Counted from the stretch's first letter, positions 1 to 8,841 are shown. The stretch is DNA of 64,000 nt from Geminicoccaceae bacterium (GCA_020638465.1 JACKIM010000002.1:558001-622000), one strand, 5' to 3'. Notes: generated by a model from the letters alone, not told the origin. Translations and numbers: made by a program.

Positions 1-332
1 GCCTGGGCAAGCGGTCCCACATCACCGGTCTGGATGGCCAGCATCTCCAGTCGTGCCTGGGTCTCGAAGAAGGCGGCGGCCGGATCTTCGAAGCTGCGGC
101 CGACCAGGGCCGGAGCGATGATCTCGTTGATCAGTCGCGCGCGATATTCGGCCGCGACAGTGGGCCAGTTGCACCAGGCCTCGCCCCAGCCCATGGCACC
201 ATTGCTGTCGGTGACACGGACGAGCACGCATGGCCGGTCATGCATGGTTCCGAAACTGGTACGCAATGGGGTACGTATTGGTGCGCGATAGACCAGACCC
301 TCGATCTGCACGGGTGTCACTGCTGTCGTCAT
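1..332 (-). CDS. Enolase-superfamily (mandelate racemase/muconate lactonizing) enzyme, N-terminal part
   Basis: Only the first 110 codons are present; the gene runs off the left edge. Read from the ATG at 332, the protein begins MTTAVTPVQIEGLVYRAPIR and continues with the features of an MR/MLE N-terminal capping domain: an early beta hairpin, a TSFGTMHDRP segment at about residues 25-34, then VLVRVTDSNGAMGWGEAW (about 36-53), the usual 'G..GWGE' signature. The catalytic barrel with its Lys and metal ligands lies outside the window, so the substrate cannot be assigned. Family members abstract the alpha proton of a carboxylate. The codon pattern is continuous and there is no competing frame. 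Confidence is good for the superfamily and low for any function. Confidence 0.72.
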   Translation of the reverse strand, partial: MTTAVTPVQIEGLVYRAPIRTPLRTSFGTMHDRPCVLVRVTDSNGAMGWGEAWCNWPTVAAEYRARLINEIIAPALVGRSFEDPAAAFFETQARLEMLAIQTGDVGPLAQ

Positions 333-561
333 GCCGAATGTCCTCCCCGACCGGCTGTACGGATATCGGGAATGCCAACGGGGAGGAAGGGATGTCAATG
401 GCTGAGCTTTCCCTGTACGCGATCATTGCCGATCTGGACCAAAATTGGGGACGGGAGAGTGGCGGACACGGAAATCCCGGGGCAAGATTGTATTTTACCA
501 GGGGGTCATCGGCATCTATGGCGTTGGGCGAAGTGTATCGATGCAGGGAGGTCCGGTCGGC

Positions 562-1191
562 ATGTTCGACAATCCGGTCTATATTGCTGATCTTCTCGCG
601 GTGGCGGTGTTCGCGGCTTCGGGTGCTCTGGTCGCCAGCCGTGCCGAGATGGACATTACCGGGTTCGGTCTCCTGTCGACACTGACCGGCATCGGTGGAG
701 GAACGCTGCGTGACGTCATTCTCGACCGGCCGGTCTTCTGGGTGGTGGATGCGTTGCCGCTCGTCGTCTGCATTGTCCTCGCGGTCCTGGTCTACTTCAC
801 GGCACCGTCGATCCAGCGCCGCTATCCTGTCCTGTTGTGGCTCGATGCCGTGGGTATCGCCTTCTACGGGGTGCTCGGTTCGCAGATTGCGCTCGATCAG
901 GGAGCCAATCCGCTCACGGCCATGGCACTCGGGATGATGACCGCCACATTTGGCGGCATGATCCGCGACGTGGTCAGCAACGAGATTCCCCTCATCCTCA
1001 AGCCGGAGATCTATGCGACGGCGGCACTGCTGGCCGCCTTTCTGCATGTCATGCTGACCGCGTTCGGCGTCCCGCTTTACCTGTCGGGCCTGCTGGCCGG
1101 CTCGGCCGGTTTTTCCCTGCGTGCGCTGACCATCCGCAAGGGGCTCGTCCTGCCGCGTTTCCATCCCCGGCCGGGTCGCGACTATCCCTGA
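562..1191 (+). CDS. TRIC-type / UPF0126 membrane protein (YadS/YicG family)
   Basis: This is a 209-residue protein made almost entirely of hydrophobic segments. It shows the duplicated TRIC pattern: in the first half a glycine-rich GIGGGTLRDVILDRPVFW motif, in the second half GMMTATFGGMIRDVVSNEIP. Bacterial TRIC proteins form trimeric membrane channels; the older name is the UPF0126 or glycine-transporter-like family. The start chosen is the ATG at 562, giving MFDNPVYIADLLAV and preceded by a strong GGGAGGT about ten bases upstream. A longer in-frame extension back to 445 has no good ribosome site and an unlikely hydrophilic sequence. The gene stands alone. The antisense frame is also open for a long stretch but has no recognisable content. 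Confidence 0.85.
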   Translation: MFDNPVYIADLLAVAVFAASGALVASRAEMDITGFGLLSTLTGIGGGTLRDVILDRPVFWVVDALPLVVCIVLAVLVYFTAPSIQRRYPVLLWLDAVGIAFYGVLGSQIALDQGANPLTAMALGMMTATFGGMIRDVVSNEIPLILKPEIYATAALLAAFLHVMLTAFGVPLYLSGLLAGSAGFSLRALTIRKGLVLPRFHPRPGRDYP

Positions 1192-1244
1192 CTCATCCGC
1201 CCGGAATTGCACCGTTGTCGCAGGAGGGATTTGCCGACGCCGCG

Positions 1245-1260
1245 TTAAACAAATGTTAAC
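1245..1260 (+). promoter_or_regulatory. Candidate CtrA box upstream of the diguanylate cyclase gene
   Basis: TTAA at 1245-1248, seven bases, then TTAAC at 1256-1260 match the full CtrA half-site pattern TTAA-N7-TTAAC without mismatch. The site lies about 67 bases before the GGDEF gene start. CtrA is the alphaproteobacterial cell-cycle and motility regulator. A second perfect box lies before fliX at 27.2 kb, which supports the reading. Binding itself is inferred. Confidence 0.6.
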
Positions 1261-1326
1261 CGCTAGAGATTACTCTTGCATTCGAGTTTACGACTGATGT
1301 CAACACGAGCCGCAAGAGATCACTGA

Positions 1327-2802
1327 ATGAATGTGACGGCCGCAGAACCGCCTCCATCCACATTTCCCTTTCCATGTTATCCCGATGAGCCTCAGCGCCT
1401 CGATCGCCTGAAGTCCTATGAAATCCTCGATACGCCCCCTGAGGAAGCTTATGACCGCATCACCAGGCTGGTTGCCGACCTGCTCGATGCGCCGATAGCC
1501 CTTGTCTCGCTGAGCGATGCCCAGCGGCAGTGGTTCAAGTCGATCGTCGGTGCTCCCGTCAGCGAAATTCCCCGTCACCGCTCGTTCTGCGGCCATGCCA
1601 TCCATGGCGGTGTGCAGATGGTCGTCGAGGACGCGTCGAGGGACGAGCGGTTCCGCGACAATCCGCTGGTCACGGGCGATCTCGGGATCCGCTTCTATGC
1701 GGGCTCGATTCTCAGGTCGCGCGACGGGTTCAACCTCGGCACGCTCTGTGCGTTGGACAATCGTGTCCGCAAGCTCTCTCGCGATCAGGCGGCGGTGCTG
1801 GAAGACCTGGCCCAGGTGATCGCCGACGAACTGGAGCTGCGGCAGGTGGCCACCCGGGCCGTCCGTGCGGAGCAGCGTCTCGTCGATGCCATCGAGGCCC
1901 TGCCCGATGGATTCGCGTTGTTCGACGCGGACGATCGGCTGCTGCAATGCAACTCCGCCTTCACGAGGGTTTTCGGTGAAACATGCAGTGTCATCCGTCC
2001 CGGGACGGCCTATGTCGACATCCTCAGGAACGGGCTGGAAAAGGGATATTATCCGGATGCCCTCGGCCGCGAGGAAGCATGGCTGGCACAGCGCATGGCC
2101 GGTCATGCGGAGCCGAAGGGGCCGGTTGAACAACGGGTCGTGAATGACTGCTGGGTACGCATTCACGAAAGCCGTACCCGCGAGGGCGGGAGTGTCGGAT
2201 ACCGGATCGATATTACCGACAGCAAGCGCTACGAGCAGTTGCTCAAGACGATGGCGTGGACCGATTCGCTGACCGGGCTGCTCAACCGCAGGCGTTTCCT
2301 GGAACTCGGCGAGAAGGAGTGCGGTCGGGCCGTCCGCAAGAAACTCAGCACCAGCGTGTTGATCATCGATGTGGACCATTTCAAGTCGATCAACGACACA
2401 TACGGTCACGACGGCGGCGACAAGGTTCTGGTGACGCTCGCACGTCGCTGGACGGAGTTCCTGAGACAATACGACGTTCTCGGTCGCTATGGCGGCGAGG
2501 AGTTCGCGATTTTCCTGCCGGACACCGGTATCGAGAATGCGTGTGTCCTGGCCTCCCGCATTCTTTCGATCGCCGCCGCCGAGCCCGTCCTGTTCGGTTC
2601 GCAGCGCATTCCCGTGACTGTCAGCATCGGCGTCGCGGAATGCGGGGAAAGGGCATTCTCGCTGGACCAGGCGCTCAGTTGCGCGGACAAGGCGCTTTAC
2701 GAGGCGAAGGAAGGTGGCCGCAATCAGGTCGTCGCCTTCCATTCGGACCGACGCCGGACGCACGACTGCAAGGCCGGTGCCGAGACGGTCGAGGTCGGAT
2801 AG
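1327..2802 (+). CDS. GAF-PAS-GGDEF diguanylate cyclase
   Basis: This 491-residue protein has no membrane segment, so it is predicted to be a soluble cytoplasmic enzyme making cyclic di-GMP from two GTP. A GAF domain covers about residues 22-185, including FCGHAI and GTLCALD. A PAS-like segment follows at about 190-300 (IEALPDGFALFDADDRLL). The GGDEF domain covers about 305-470 and has the substrate motif DVDHFKSINDTYGHDGGD and the active-site loop RYGGEEF. An RQYD sequence ends exactly five residues before GGEEF, so the allosteric inhibitory I-site (RxxD) is intact. Both features argue for an active, feedback-controlled cyclase. No EAL domain is attached. The upstream CtrA box suggests cell-cycle or motility control. 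The GAF ligand is unknown. Confidence 0.93.
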   Translation: MNVTAAEPPPSTFPFPCYPDEPQRLDRLKSYEILDTPPEEAYDRITRLVADLLDAPIALVSLSDAQRQWFKSIVGAPVSEIPRHRSFCGHAIHGGVQMVVEDASRDERFRDNPLVTGDLGIRFYAGSILRSRDGFNLGTLCALDNRVRKLSRDQAAVLEDLAQVIADELELRQVATRAVRAEQRLVDAIEALPDGFALFDADDRLLQCNSAFTRVFGETCSVIRPGTAYVDILRNGLEKGYYPDALGREEAWLAQRMAGHAEPKGPVEQRVVNDCWVRIHESRTREGGSVGYRIDITDSKRYEQLLKTMAWTDSLTGLLNRRRFLELGEKECGRAVRKKLSTSVLIIDVDHFKSINDTYGHDGGDKVLVTLARRWTEFLRQYDVLGRYGGEEFAIFLPDTGIENACVLASRILSIAAAEPVLFGSQRIPVTVSIGVAECGERAFSLDQALSCADKALYEAKEGGRNQVVAFHSDRRRTHDCKAGAETVEVG

Positions 2803-3099
2803 CGGAAATTTCATGGTTTTCACAGGATCAGCGCCGTCGATCAGGACCCGCTGTTCCCCATCGGGTGAAACCCGGTCATCGCGTCATATCGATGGCCGGG
2901 TTTCACTGTTGCGCCATCCGGCGGACCGGATGTTCCAGCGCCGGTCCGGCTCCGGTTTCCATGACCTTGGGCATTGAGGAGCCTATCGGCATTTCGTTTC
3001 AGGACTGCTAACTAGTTCCTGTCATGCACGGTCTCCAACGAAGGTATTTGTCGGGTCGGGGCCGTTCGCCAGAACAGGAAGACGGAGGGCAGGTCCAGG
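2803..3099. other. Intergenic region with two hairpins, no gene seen
   Basis: This 297-base stretch separates the GGDEF gene from the ABC importer operon. It holds a long hairpin (2865-2906, listed separately) and a shorter one with arms GGACCGG (2923-2929) and CCGGTCC (2941-2947). I looked for a TPP (THI-box) or FMN riboswitch, because the downstream importer resembles vitamin-precursor importers, and found neither conserved core. No ORF here has coding character. Confidence 0.55.
2865..2906 (+). terminator. Long stem-loop after the GGDEF gene
   Basis: The 17-base arm at 2865-2881 pairs with 2890-2906 through one G-U wobble and leaves an 8-base loop. It starts about 60 bases after the GGDEF stop codon. 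There is no clear U-run after it, so it could be a terminator, an mRNA-stabilising hairpin or a protein-binding palindrome. Confidence 0.45.
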
Positions 3100-3885
3100 G
3101 TGGAATGTCGAAACGTGATCGAGGTCGAGGATCTCTCCTTGACCTTCGGGACGGCGGATGGGCCGGTTCAGGCGCTCTCCGGCATCGATCTCGCGGTGGA
3201 GAAGGGTGGCTTCGTCTCGCTCATCGGGCCGTCGGGTTGTGGCAAGACCACGTTGCTGCGCGTCATTGCCGATCTGGAACAGCCGACCTCCGGCAACATA
3301 TCGATCAATGGCGTATCGCCGCAGGAGGCGCGACTTTCCCGCGCCTACGGCTATGTATTCCAGGCTGCGGCGCTGTATCCCTGGCGCAACATAGCGCGCA
3401 ACGTCGCGCTGCCGCTGGAGATCATGGGGCTGGACCGGGGCGAGCGCGAGCGGCGGGTGCGCGACAACCTGCAATTGGTCAACCTTGCCGGTTTCGAGAA
3501 GAAATTTCCCTGGCAACTGTCCGGAGGCATGCAGCAACGTGCATCGATTGCCCGGGCTCTGGCTGTGGAACCCGATCTGCTGCTCATGGACGAGCCCTTC
3601 GGCGCTCTTGACGAGATCGTCCGCGACCACCTCAACGAGCAGCTTCTCCGTCTTTGGGCGAAAACCGGGAAAACCGTGGTATTCGTCACCCATTCCATCC
3701 CGGAGGCCGTCTTCCTGTCCACCCGCATCGTCGTCATGTCACCACGGCCCGGGCGCATCCATGAGGTCATCGACAGCCATCTGCCGCCCGACAGGACGCT
3801 CGACGTGCGCGAGTCGCCGGAATTCCTGGAAATCGCCCATCGGGTGCGCGAGGGACTGAGGGCGGGGCACAGCTATGATGGCTAG
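3100..3885 (+). CDS. ABC importer ATPase, SsuB/TauB/ThiZ-like
   Basis: This is the nucleotide-binding subunit, 261 residues, of a four-gene importer. It shows Walker A GPSGCGKTT (about 43-51), a Q-loop in FQAAALYPW, the signature LSGGMQQR (about 136-143), Walker B LLLMDEP followed by FGALD, and the switch histidine in VTHS. The FGALDEIVRDHLNEQLLRLW helix and the short C-terminus without a regulatory domain are typical of the nitrate/sulfonate/taurine/HMP class. The start is GTG at 3100, giving MECRNVIEVEDLS; a second GTG 15 bases later is possible. It is the first gene of the operon and overlaps the next by 11 bases. It couples ATP hydrolysis to the permease pair encoded by the next two genes. 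Confidence 0.9.
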   Translation: MECRNVIEVEDLSLTFGTADGPVQALSGIDLAVEKGGFVSLIGPSGCGKTTLLRVIADLEQPTSGNISINGVSPQEARLSRAYGYVFQAAALYPWRNIARNVALPLEIMGLDRGERERRVRDNLQLVNLAGFEKKFPWQLSGGMQQRASIARALAVEPDLLLMDEPFGALDEIVRDHLNEQLLRLWAKTGKTVVFVTHSIPEAVFLSTRIVVMSPRPGRIHEVIDSHLPPDRTLDVRESPEFLEIAHRVREGLRAGHSYDG

Positions 3886-4744
3886 GATCGCGCCGGTTGC
3901 CGTCGTTCTCGCAGTCATTGCCATCATCTGGTATGTGGCGACCTTCTTCCTCAACATGCCATTCCAGCTTGACACCTATGGCCGAGCCGAAAGGTCGGAC
4001 TGGACGGTGGGCGAACTCGTCGTCGACACGATGAGCCAGGAACGGCCGGTGCTGCCCGCACCGCATCAGGTGGCCATCGAGATCTGGGCGACGACCGTGG
4101 ACAAGAAAATCACCTCGAAGCGCAGTCTCGTCTACCATTCGGCCATAACCCTGTCCGCCACCCTTCTCGGCTTCGTGATCGGTACGGCGCTGGGAATACT
4201 GCTGGCCGTGGCCATCGTTCACAATCGCAGCCTCGATGCCAGCCTGATGCCGTGGATCATCGCATCGCAGACGATCCCCATCCTTGCCATCGCACCGATG
4301 ATCATCGTCGTCCTCAATGCGATCGGCATTCAGGGATTGTTACCGAAGGCTTTCATTTCCACTTATCTCAGCTTTTTTCCGGTTGCCGTCGGGATGGTGA
4401 AGGGGCTGCGGACGCCCGAGGTGATCCATCTCGACCTCATGCGCACCTACAATGCTTCGCGCTGGCAGGTGTTCTGGAAGTTGCGCTGGCCCTCGTCCAT
4501 CCCCTTTCTCTTCACCAGCATGAAGGTGGCAATTGCCATCAGTCTCGTCGGTGCGATTGTCGGCGAACTGCCTACCGGGGCCGTGGCCGGTCTCGGTGCG
4601 CGCCTGCTGGCCGGCTCCTATTACGGCCAGACGATCCAGATCTGGTCCGCGCTCATCGCCGCGTCGCTGCTGGCTGCCATGCTCGTTGCCATTGTCGACG
4701 TGGCCAACCGCATCGTGCTCAGGCGCATGGGACTGGCGTCATGA
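3875..4744 (+). CDS. ABC importer permease 1 (SsuC/ThiX-like)
   Basis: This is a 289-residue inner-membrane permease. An N-terminal anchor is followed by a periplasmic stretch of roughly 60 residues (about 25-85) and then the BPD-transporter core of about five helices. The ATPase-contact EAA-type loop is seen at DLMRTYNASRWQVFWKLRWP (about 186-205). The family fits the TauC/SsuC/HMP class matching the preceding ATPase. The coding region begins inside the ATPase gene (11-base overlap) and ends in an ATGA overlap with permease 2, so the genes are translationally coupled. Having two different permease genes in one operon implies a heterodimeric channel, where most relatives use a homodimer. Confidence 0.88.
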   Translation: MMARIAPVAVVLAVIAIIWYVATFFLNMPFQLDTYGRAERSDWTVGELVVDTMSQERPVLPAPHQVAIEIWATTVDKKITSKRSLVYHSAITLSATLLGFVIGTALGILLAVAIVHNRSLDASLMPWIIASQTIPILAIAPMIIVVLNAIGIQGLLPKAFISTYLSFFPVAVGMVKGLRTPEVIHLDLMRTYNASRWQVFWKLRWPSSIPFLFTSMKVAIAISLVGAIVGELPTGAVAGLGARLLAGSYYGQTIQIWSALIAASLLAAMLVAIVDVANRIVLRRMGLAS

Positions 4745-5802
4745 TGAGCCGGATTGCCGCCCTGCTCATCGGCCTGCTCGCCATACCGGGGCTCATGGGC
4801 GCGGGACAGCTTCTCCCGGCGTTCCTCCTGCTGCTGGCTGCCATCGTCACCTTTCGCCGCCAGTTGCCAAAAAGCGTGGAGATTCCCGCTTTGGCACTTG
4901 CAGCCCATGTGACAGCCTGGACGCTCGTCACCGACCAACCTCCGCCTGCAATCTTCTGGCCGTTGATGCTGGCGGCCTGGATGAGCGCATGGCTGCTGGT
5001 AGACCGTCTCGCAAGCCTCGACCCGGGACAGCTCTGGCTGCGTCGTCTCGTGGCCCTTGTCATCCCTCTCATCTTCGGCCTGTGGCTGCTGATCCTGTGG
5101 GAGCTGCTGTGCAGGGGGCTGGCCATCCCGGGCGTCCTGCTTCCGGCTCCCAGCGTCATCGGTATGCGCCTTGCCACATCGGTTCCGATACTCTGGGCAG
5201 ATTTTCGCCAGACCTTCCTCAAGGCGGTGCTTATCGGCTACGTGCTCGGCTGCGGCTCGGGATTCGCGGCTGCCATTCTTATCGACCGGTCACCATTCCT
5301 GCAGCGCGGACTGTTGCCGATCGGCAATCTGGTCAGCGCCTTGCCGATTGTCGGTGTGGCTCCGATCATGGTCATGTGGTTCGGCTTCGACTGGCCGTCC
5401 AAGGCAGCGGTCGTCATCATCATGACATTCTTCCCCATGCTGGTGAACACGGTGGCCGGCCTCGCGGCCTCCGGCCGCATGGAACGCGATCTCATGAAGA
5501 CCTACGCGGCGTCGTACTGGCAGACACTCTGGCGCCTGCGCCTGCCCGCCGCCCTTCCATTCATCTTCAACGCCCTCAAGATCAATTCCACGCTCGCTCT
5601 GATCGGCGCCATCGTGGCCGAGTTCTTCGGTACACCCATCGTCGGCATGGGCTTCAGGATTTCCACCGAGGTCGGACGGATGAACGTCGACATGGTCTGG
5701 GCAGAAATCGCCGTGGCAGCGATGGCAGGTTCGCTGTTCTACGCCCTTGTCACGATGATTGAACGCATCATGACATTCTGGCATCCATCAATGCGTACCT
5801 GA
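4741..5802 (+). CDS. ABC importer permease 2 (SsuC/ThiX-like)
   Basis: This 353-residue permease starts at the ATGATG at 4741, overlapping the stop of permease 1 in ATGA. A much longer upstream open frame exists but lies inside permease 1. The first half has about four extra hydrophobic segments (residues 5-110) not needed for the core. The second half is a standard BPD-transporter domain with the EAA-type loop DLMKTYAASYWQTLWRLRLP (about 244-263). The loop is nearly the same as in permease 1, so the two probably arose by duplication and pair with one ATPase dimer. The extra N-terminal helices are unusual for this family. Confidence 0.87.
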   Translation: MMSRIAALLIGLLAIPGLMGAGQLLPAFLLLLAAIVTFRRQLPKSVEIPALALAAHVTAWTLVTDQPPPAIFWPLMLAAWMSAWLLVDRLASLDPGQLWLRRLVALVIPLIFGLWLLILWELLCRGLAIPGVLLPAPSVIGMRLATSVPILWADFRQTFLKAVLIGYVLGCGSGFAAAILIDRSPFLQRGLLPIGNLVSALPIVGVAPIMVMWFGFDWPSKAAVVIIMTFFPMLVNTVAGLAASGRMERDLMKTYAASYWQTLWRLRLPAALPFIFNALKINSTLALIGAIVAEFFGTPIVGMGFRISTEVGRMNVDMVWAEIAVAAMAGSLFYALVTMIERIMTFWHPSMRT

Positions 5803-5817
5803 TATCGGGAGCCAAGC

Positions 5818-6810
5818 ATGACCAGTCGTCTCGCCACCCTGTTTGCCACCACGGCCATCGTCCTTTCGGCCCAGGCCGCGCTCGCCGCCGATACGGTGAC
5901 CCTGCAGCTCAAATGGGTGACCCAGGCCCAGTTCGGTGGTTATTACGTCGCGGCGGACAAGGGGTTCTATGAGGACGAGGGGCTGGATGTCACCATCAAG
6001 CCCGGCGGCCCGGACATCGCTCCGCCGCAGGTCATCACCGGCGGTGGTGCCGATGTCATCGTCGACTGGATGCCCTCCGCACTGGCGTCGCGCGAGAAGG
6101 GCGTACCGCTGGTGAACATCGCCCAGCCGTTCAAGCGGTCGGGCATGATGCTGACCTGCCTGAAGGAAAGCGGCATCAAGGGACCGGAGGACTTCAAGGG
6201 ACGCACTCTGGGTGTCTGGTTCTTCGGCAACGAATATCCGTTCCTGTCGTGGATGAGCAAGCTCGGTATTCCCACCGATGGCGGCCCGGACGGAGTGACC
6301 GTCCTCAAGCAGGGATTCAATGTCGATCCGCTGCTGCAAAAGCAGGCCGACTGCATTTCGACCATGACCTACAACGAATACTGGCAGGTGATCGACGCGG
6401 GTATTTCGCCGGATGACCTCGTTGTCTTCAAGTATGAGGACCAGGGCGTGTCGACCATGGAAGACGGGTTGTATGTGCTTGAGGATCGCCTGTCCGATCC
6501 GGCTTTCGTCGATGTCATGGCACGGTTCGTGCGGGCCTCGATGAAGGGTTGGGAGTGGGCTCGCGAAAATCCCGACGAAGCTGCCGATATCGTGCTGGAG
6601 AACGATGCCACCGGTGCCCAGACCGAAAAGCACCAGCAACGCATGATGCGGGAGGTCAACAAGCTCACCGAGGACAGCAACGGTGTGCTCGACCCCGCCG
6701 ACTACGAGCGGACGGTGGACACCCTGCTGTCCGGTGGTTCCGATCCTGTCATCAGCAGAAGGCCGGAGGGAGCCTGGACCCACAAGGTCACGGACGCGGC
6801 ATTCAACTAG
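5818..6810 (+). CDS. NMT1/THI5-like periplasmic substrate-binding protein
   Basis: This 330-residue exported binding protein completes the importer operon. The Sec signal peptide is clear: MTSRLATLFA, then a hydrophobic core, with cleavage expected after AALA near residue 23. The mature start TVTLQLKWVTQAQFGGYYVA and the segment FYEDEGLDVTIKPGG are diagnostic of the NMT1/THI5-like family, which includes ThiY (formyl-aminopyrimidine, a thiamine precursor) and RibY (riboflavin). The sequence alone does not decide the ligand, and no TPP or FMN riboswitch is visible upstream of the operon. It begins 15 bases after permease 2. A thiamine pyrimidine or related heterocycle is the best guess. Confidence 0.85.
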   Translation: MTSRLATLFATTAIVLSAQAALAADTVTLQLKWVTQAQFGGYYVAADKGFYEDEGLDVTIKPGGPDIAPPQVITGGGADVIVDWMPSALASREKGVPLVNIAQPFKRSGMMLTCLKESGIKGPEDFKGRTLGVWFFGNEYPFLSWMSKLGIPTDGGPDGVTVLKQGFNVDPLLQKQADCISTMTYNEYWQVIDAGISPDDLVVFKYEDQGVSTMEDGLYVLEDRLSDPAFVDVMARFVRASMKGWEWARENPDEAADIVLENDATGAQTEKHQQRMMREVNKLTEDSNGVLDPADYERTVDTLLSGGSDPVISRRPEGAWTHKVTDAAFN

Positions 6811-6824
6811 CGTCAAGTGGGAGT

Positions 6825-6849
6825 ACCCCGGCAAAGCCAGAGCCGGGGT
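6825..6849. terminator. Hairpin between convergent genes
   Basis: ACCCCGGC (6825-6832) and GCCGGGGT (6842-6849) form a perfect 8-bp GC-rich stem with a 9-base loop. It lies 14 bases after the binding-protein stop and 40 bases after the stop of the convergent permease gene. Neither strand has a U-run, so intrinsic termination is only possible. Confidence 0.4.
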
Positions 6850-6888
6850 GCGCCATCCGGGTGCCGGGCCGTCCGTGGCAAGGCTGTG

Positions 6889-8556
6889 TCACAAGTCCGG
6901 CTTTTCCCGCGAGAACTGCCGTGAAAGGATGATGACCGGCACAAGGCCGACCAGAATGAGAATGAGGGCAGGCAGGGCCGCTTCGGCCAGACGTTCGTCG
7001 CGTGCCAGGTTGAAGACGCGCACGGCCAGCGTATCGAAGTCGAACGGGCGCAGGATCAGTGTCGCGGGCAGTTCCTTCATCACGTCGACAAAGACCAGCA
7101 GGCCCGCTGTTGCGATCGATGGGCCGATGAGGCGCAGGTGGACTCGGCGCAAACGGTCGAGGGTTCCGAGCCCGAGCACTGCGGCAGCGTCTTCGAGACT
7201 GGGCTTGACCTTGGCGAAACCGGCTTCGATCGCTCCCAGCGACACGGTCATGAAGCGGGCGAGATAGGCGAAGACCAGGGCACCGATGCTGCCCGTGATC
7301 AGCAGGCCCGGCTGGATACCCCAGAAACGCTGGGCCAGCTGGTCGATGGCATGGTCGAGTGCCACCAGCGGTACAAGCGTCCCGATGGCGAGCACGGGCC
7401 CCGGAACGGCATAGCCCATGGCTGCGACCCGGTTGAGGAAGGTGATCATCCGCGATGGCGCAAGGCGTGCGCCGTAGGTCATGAACAGGCCGAGCGCAAC
7501 AGCGATCGATGCCGTGGCCATGGCCACCGCCAGTGTATTGACGACCGCATCGCCAAAGCCGATCGACGGGTTGTCGGGTACGCCCGCAAGCATGTGCAAG
7601 AGGTAGCCCGCCGGCAGGAGGAACCCGAGGAAGGCGGGAAGGAAGCAGGCGACGAGAGCCGCCGCACCCGAAACCCCGGCCAGGCGCTGGGCCACCGCCG
7701 GCGTATCGTTGCCCGTATTGAAGAACTGGCCGCGGCGGTGGCTGAGCTCGGTGAAGACCAGGACCAGAACGATCAGCAGCAGGATGGATGCGAGCTGGGC
7801 AGCGGCCACCCTGTCTCCCATCGAAAACCAGGCCTTGTAGATGCCGGTGGTGAATGTCTGCACACCCAGGAGCGAGACTGCGCCATAATCGGCAAGCGTT
7901 TCCATGAGCACCAGCGACAGGCCGACGACGATGGCCGGGCGTGCGAGCGGCAGGGTGACGCGAAAGAACGCTGCGGTAGGTGTACAACCGAGCATGCGGC
8001 TGATCTCGACAAGCGTGCCGGTCTGCTGCAGGAAGCCCGTGCGGGCAGCAAGATAGACATAAGGATAGAGTGCGATCGACAGGACAAAGATCGCGCCCGG
8101 CACCGAACTGAGCGGCGGCAGGGTAAACTGGTCGGCCCGGACATCGAGCCAACTTCGCAGGCCCGTCTGAATCGGTCCGCTGACATTGGTCAGGTCGTAG
8201 TAGATATAGGCCTGTACATAGGATGGAATGGCGAGTGGCAGGATCAGCGCCCACTCCAGCAACTGACGACCTCGAAACCGATAGGTCGTGATGAGCCATG
8301 CCGCACCGACGCCGATGCAGCCCGTCAGTCCCCCGACGCCGAGGCATAGCCAGACGGTATTCATCAGGTAGCGCGGGATCAGGCGGCCCGCCACGTGGCT
8401 CCAGACATCGCTCGCCGGCTGCAACGCGTCGATGGCGACACTCAACAACGGAAGACCGACGACAAGTGCCGACAACAGGGACAACAGTGATAGTACCCGC
8501 AGTGGCCTTTTCGCCCGCCCGTGCCGGATTTCGCGCAATGTTTCCGCCTCGACCAA
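6889..8556 (-). CDS. fbpB: Ferric-iron-type ABC permease with two fused permease domains (FbpB/SfuB family)
   Basis: This 555-residue inner-membrane protein has about twelve hydrophobic segments arranged as two BPD-transporter domains, normal for the Fbp/Sfu/Hit family. Each half carries an EAA-type loop: EISRMLGCTPTAAFFRVTLP at about 187-206 and LEDAAAVLGLGTLDRLRRVHL at about 445-465. It would import Fe3+ or a related cargo handed over by a periplasmic FbpA-type protein. No such binding protein is in the window, so it must be encoded elsewhere. The ATPase gene is divergent (8842) and shares the intergenic region. The start is the ATG at 8556; longer open frames upstream are not supported. 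Confidence 0.87.
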   Translation of the reverse strand: MVEAETLREIRHGRAKRPLRVLSLLSLLSALVVGLPLLSVAIDALQPASDVWSHVAGRLIPRYLMNTVWLCLGVGGLTGCIGVGAAWLITTYRFRGRQLLEWALILPLAIPSYVQAYIYYDLTNVSGPIQTGLRSWLDVRADQFTLPPLSSVPGAIFVLSIALYPYVYLAARTGFLQQTGTLVEISRMLGCTPTAAFFRVTLPLARPAIVVGLSLVLMETLADYGAVSLLGVQTFTTGIYKAWFSMGDRVAAAQLASILLLIVLVLVFTELSHRRGQFFNTGNDTPAVAQRLAGVSGAAALVACFLPAFLGFLLPAGYLLHMLAGVPDNPSIGFGDAVVNTLAVAMATASIAVALGLFMTYGARLAPSRMITFLNRVAAMGYAVPGPVLAIGTLVPLVALDHAIDQLAQRFWGIQPGLLITGSIGALVFAYLARFMTVSLGAIEAGFAKVKPSLEDAAAVLGLGTLDRLRRVHLRLIGPSIATAGLLVFVDVMKELPATLILRPFDFDTLAVRVFNLARDERLAEAALPALILILVGLVPVIILSRQFSREKPDL

Positions 8557-8841
8557 TTTCCCCGCCGCTCCCGTGAATGCGCCGTCGCGAAAAACCCTCT
8601 AGCGCGAACATCTCCCTGACGACAGTGTACCGAAAGGGCACGTTGGAAATTTTCTAAGCATGTAAAACGACGGAACAACTGGATATTCAGGCAAAATTCA
8701 CGATATGACCTGTCGAGGCGGTATTTCGGTGATGGTCCGCGGGGCATTGTTGCTCCGGGTCTTGACTTGCGATGCATCGAAGATCGGCGGACATCCGAAT
8801 GGTGACCTCTTCATCGACCAAGAGGACGATCAGAACCGGGA
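8557..8841. other. Divergent promoter region between the iron-type permease and ATPase genes
   Basis: This 285-base region is AT-richer than its flanks (for example around 8650-8710) and lies between two divergently transcribed subunits of one transporter. It should hold both promoters and probably a shared operator. I could not pick out a convincing Fur or Irr box by eye. Confidence 0.5.

Noticed and set aside
238..1212. Long minus-strand open frame (324 codons) opposite the TRIC gene
   Set aside because: It is rich in Arg, His, Asp and Gln with no domain, as expected for the shadow of a GC-rich gene. The plus-strand frame has clear family motifs.
2803..3099. A TPP or FMN riboswitch before the NMT1-type importer
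   Set aside because: I searched by eye for the conserved cores and found none; only unrelated hairpins.
7138..8349. Plus-strand open frame of 403 codons opposite the iron-type permease
   Set aside because: Composition is that of an antisense shadow; the minus-strand frame encodes a normal two-domain permease.
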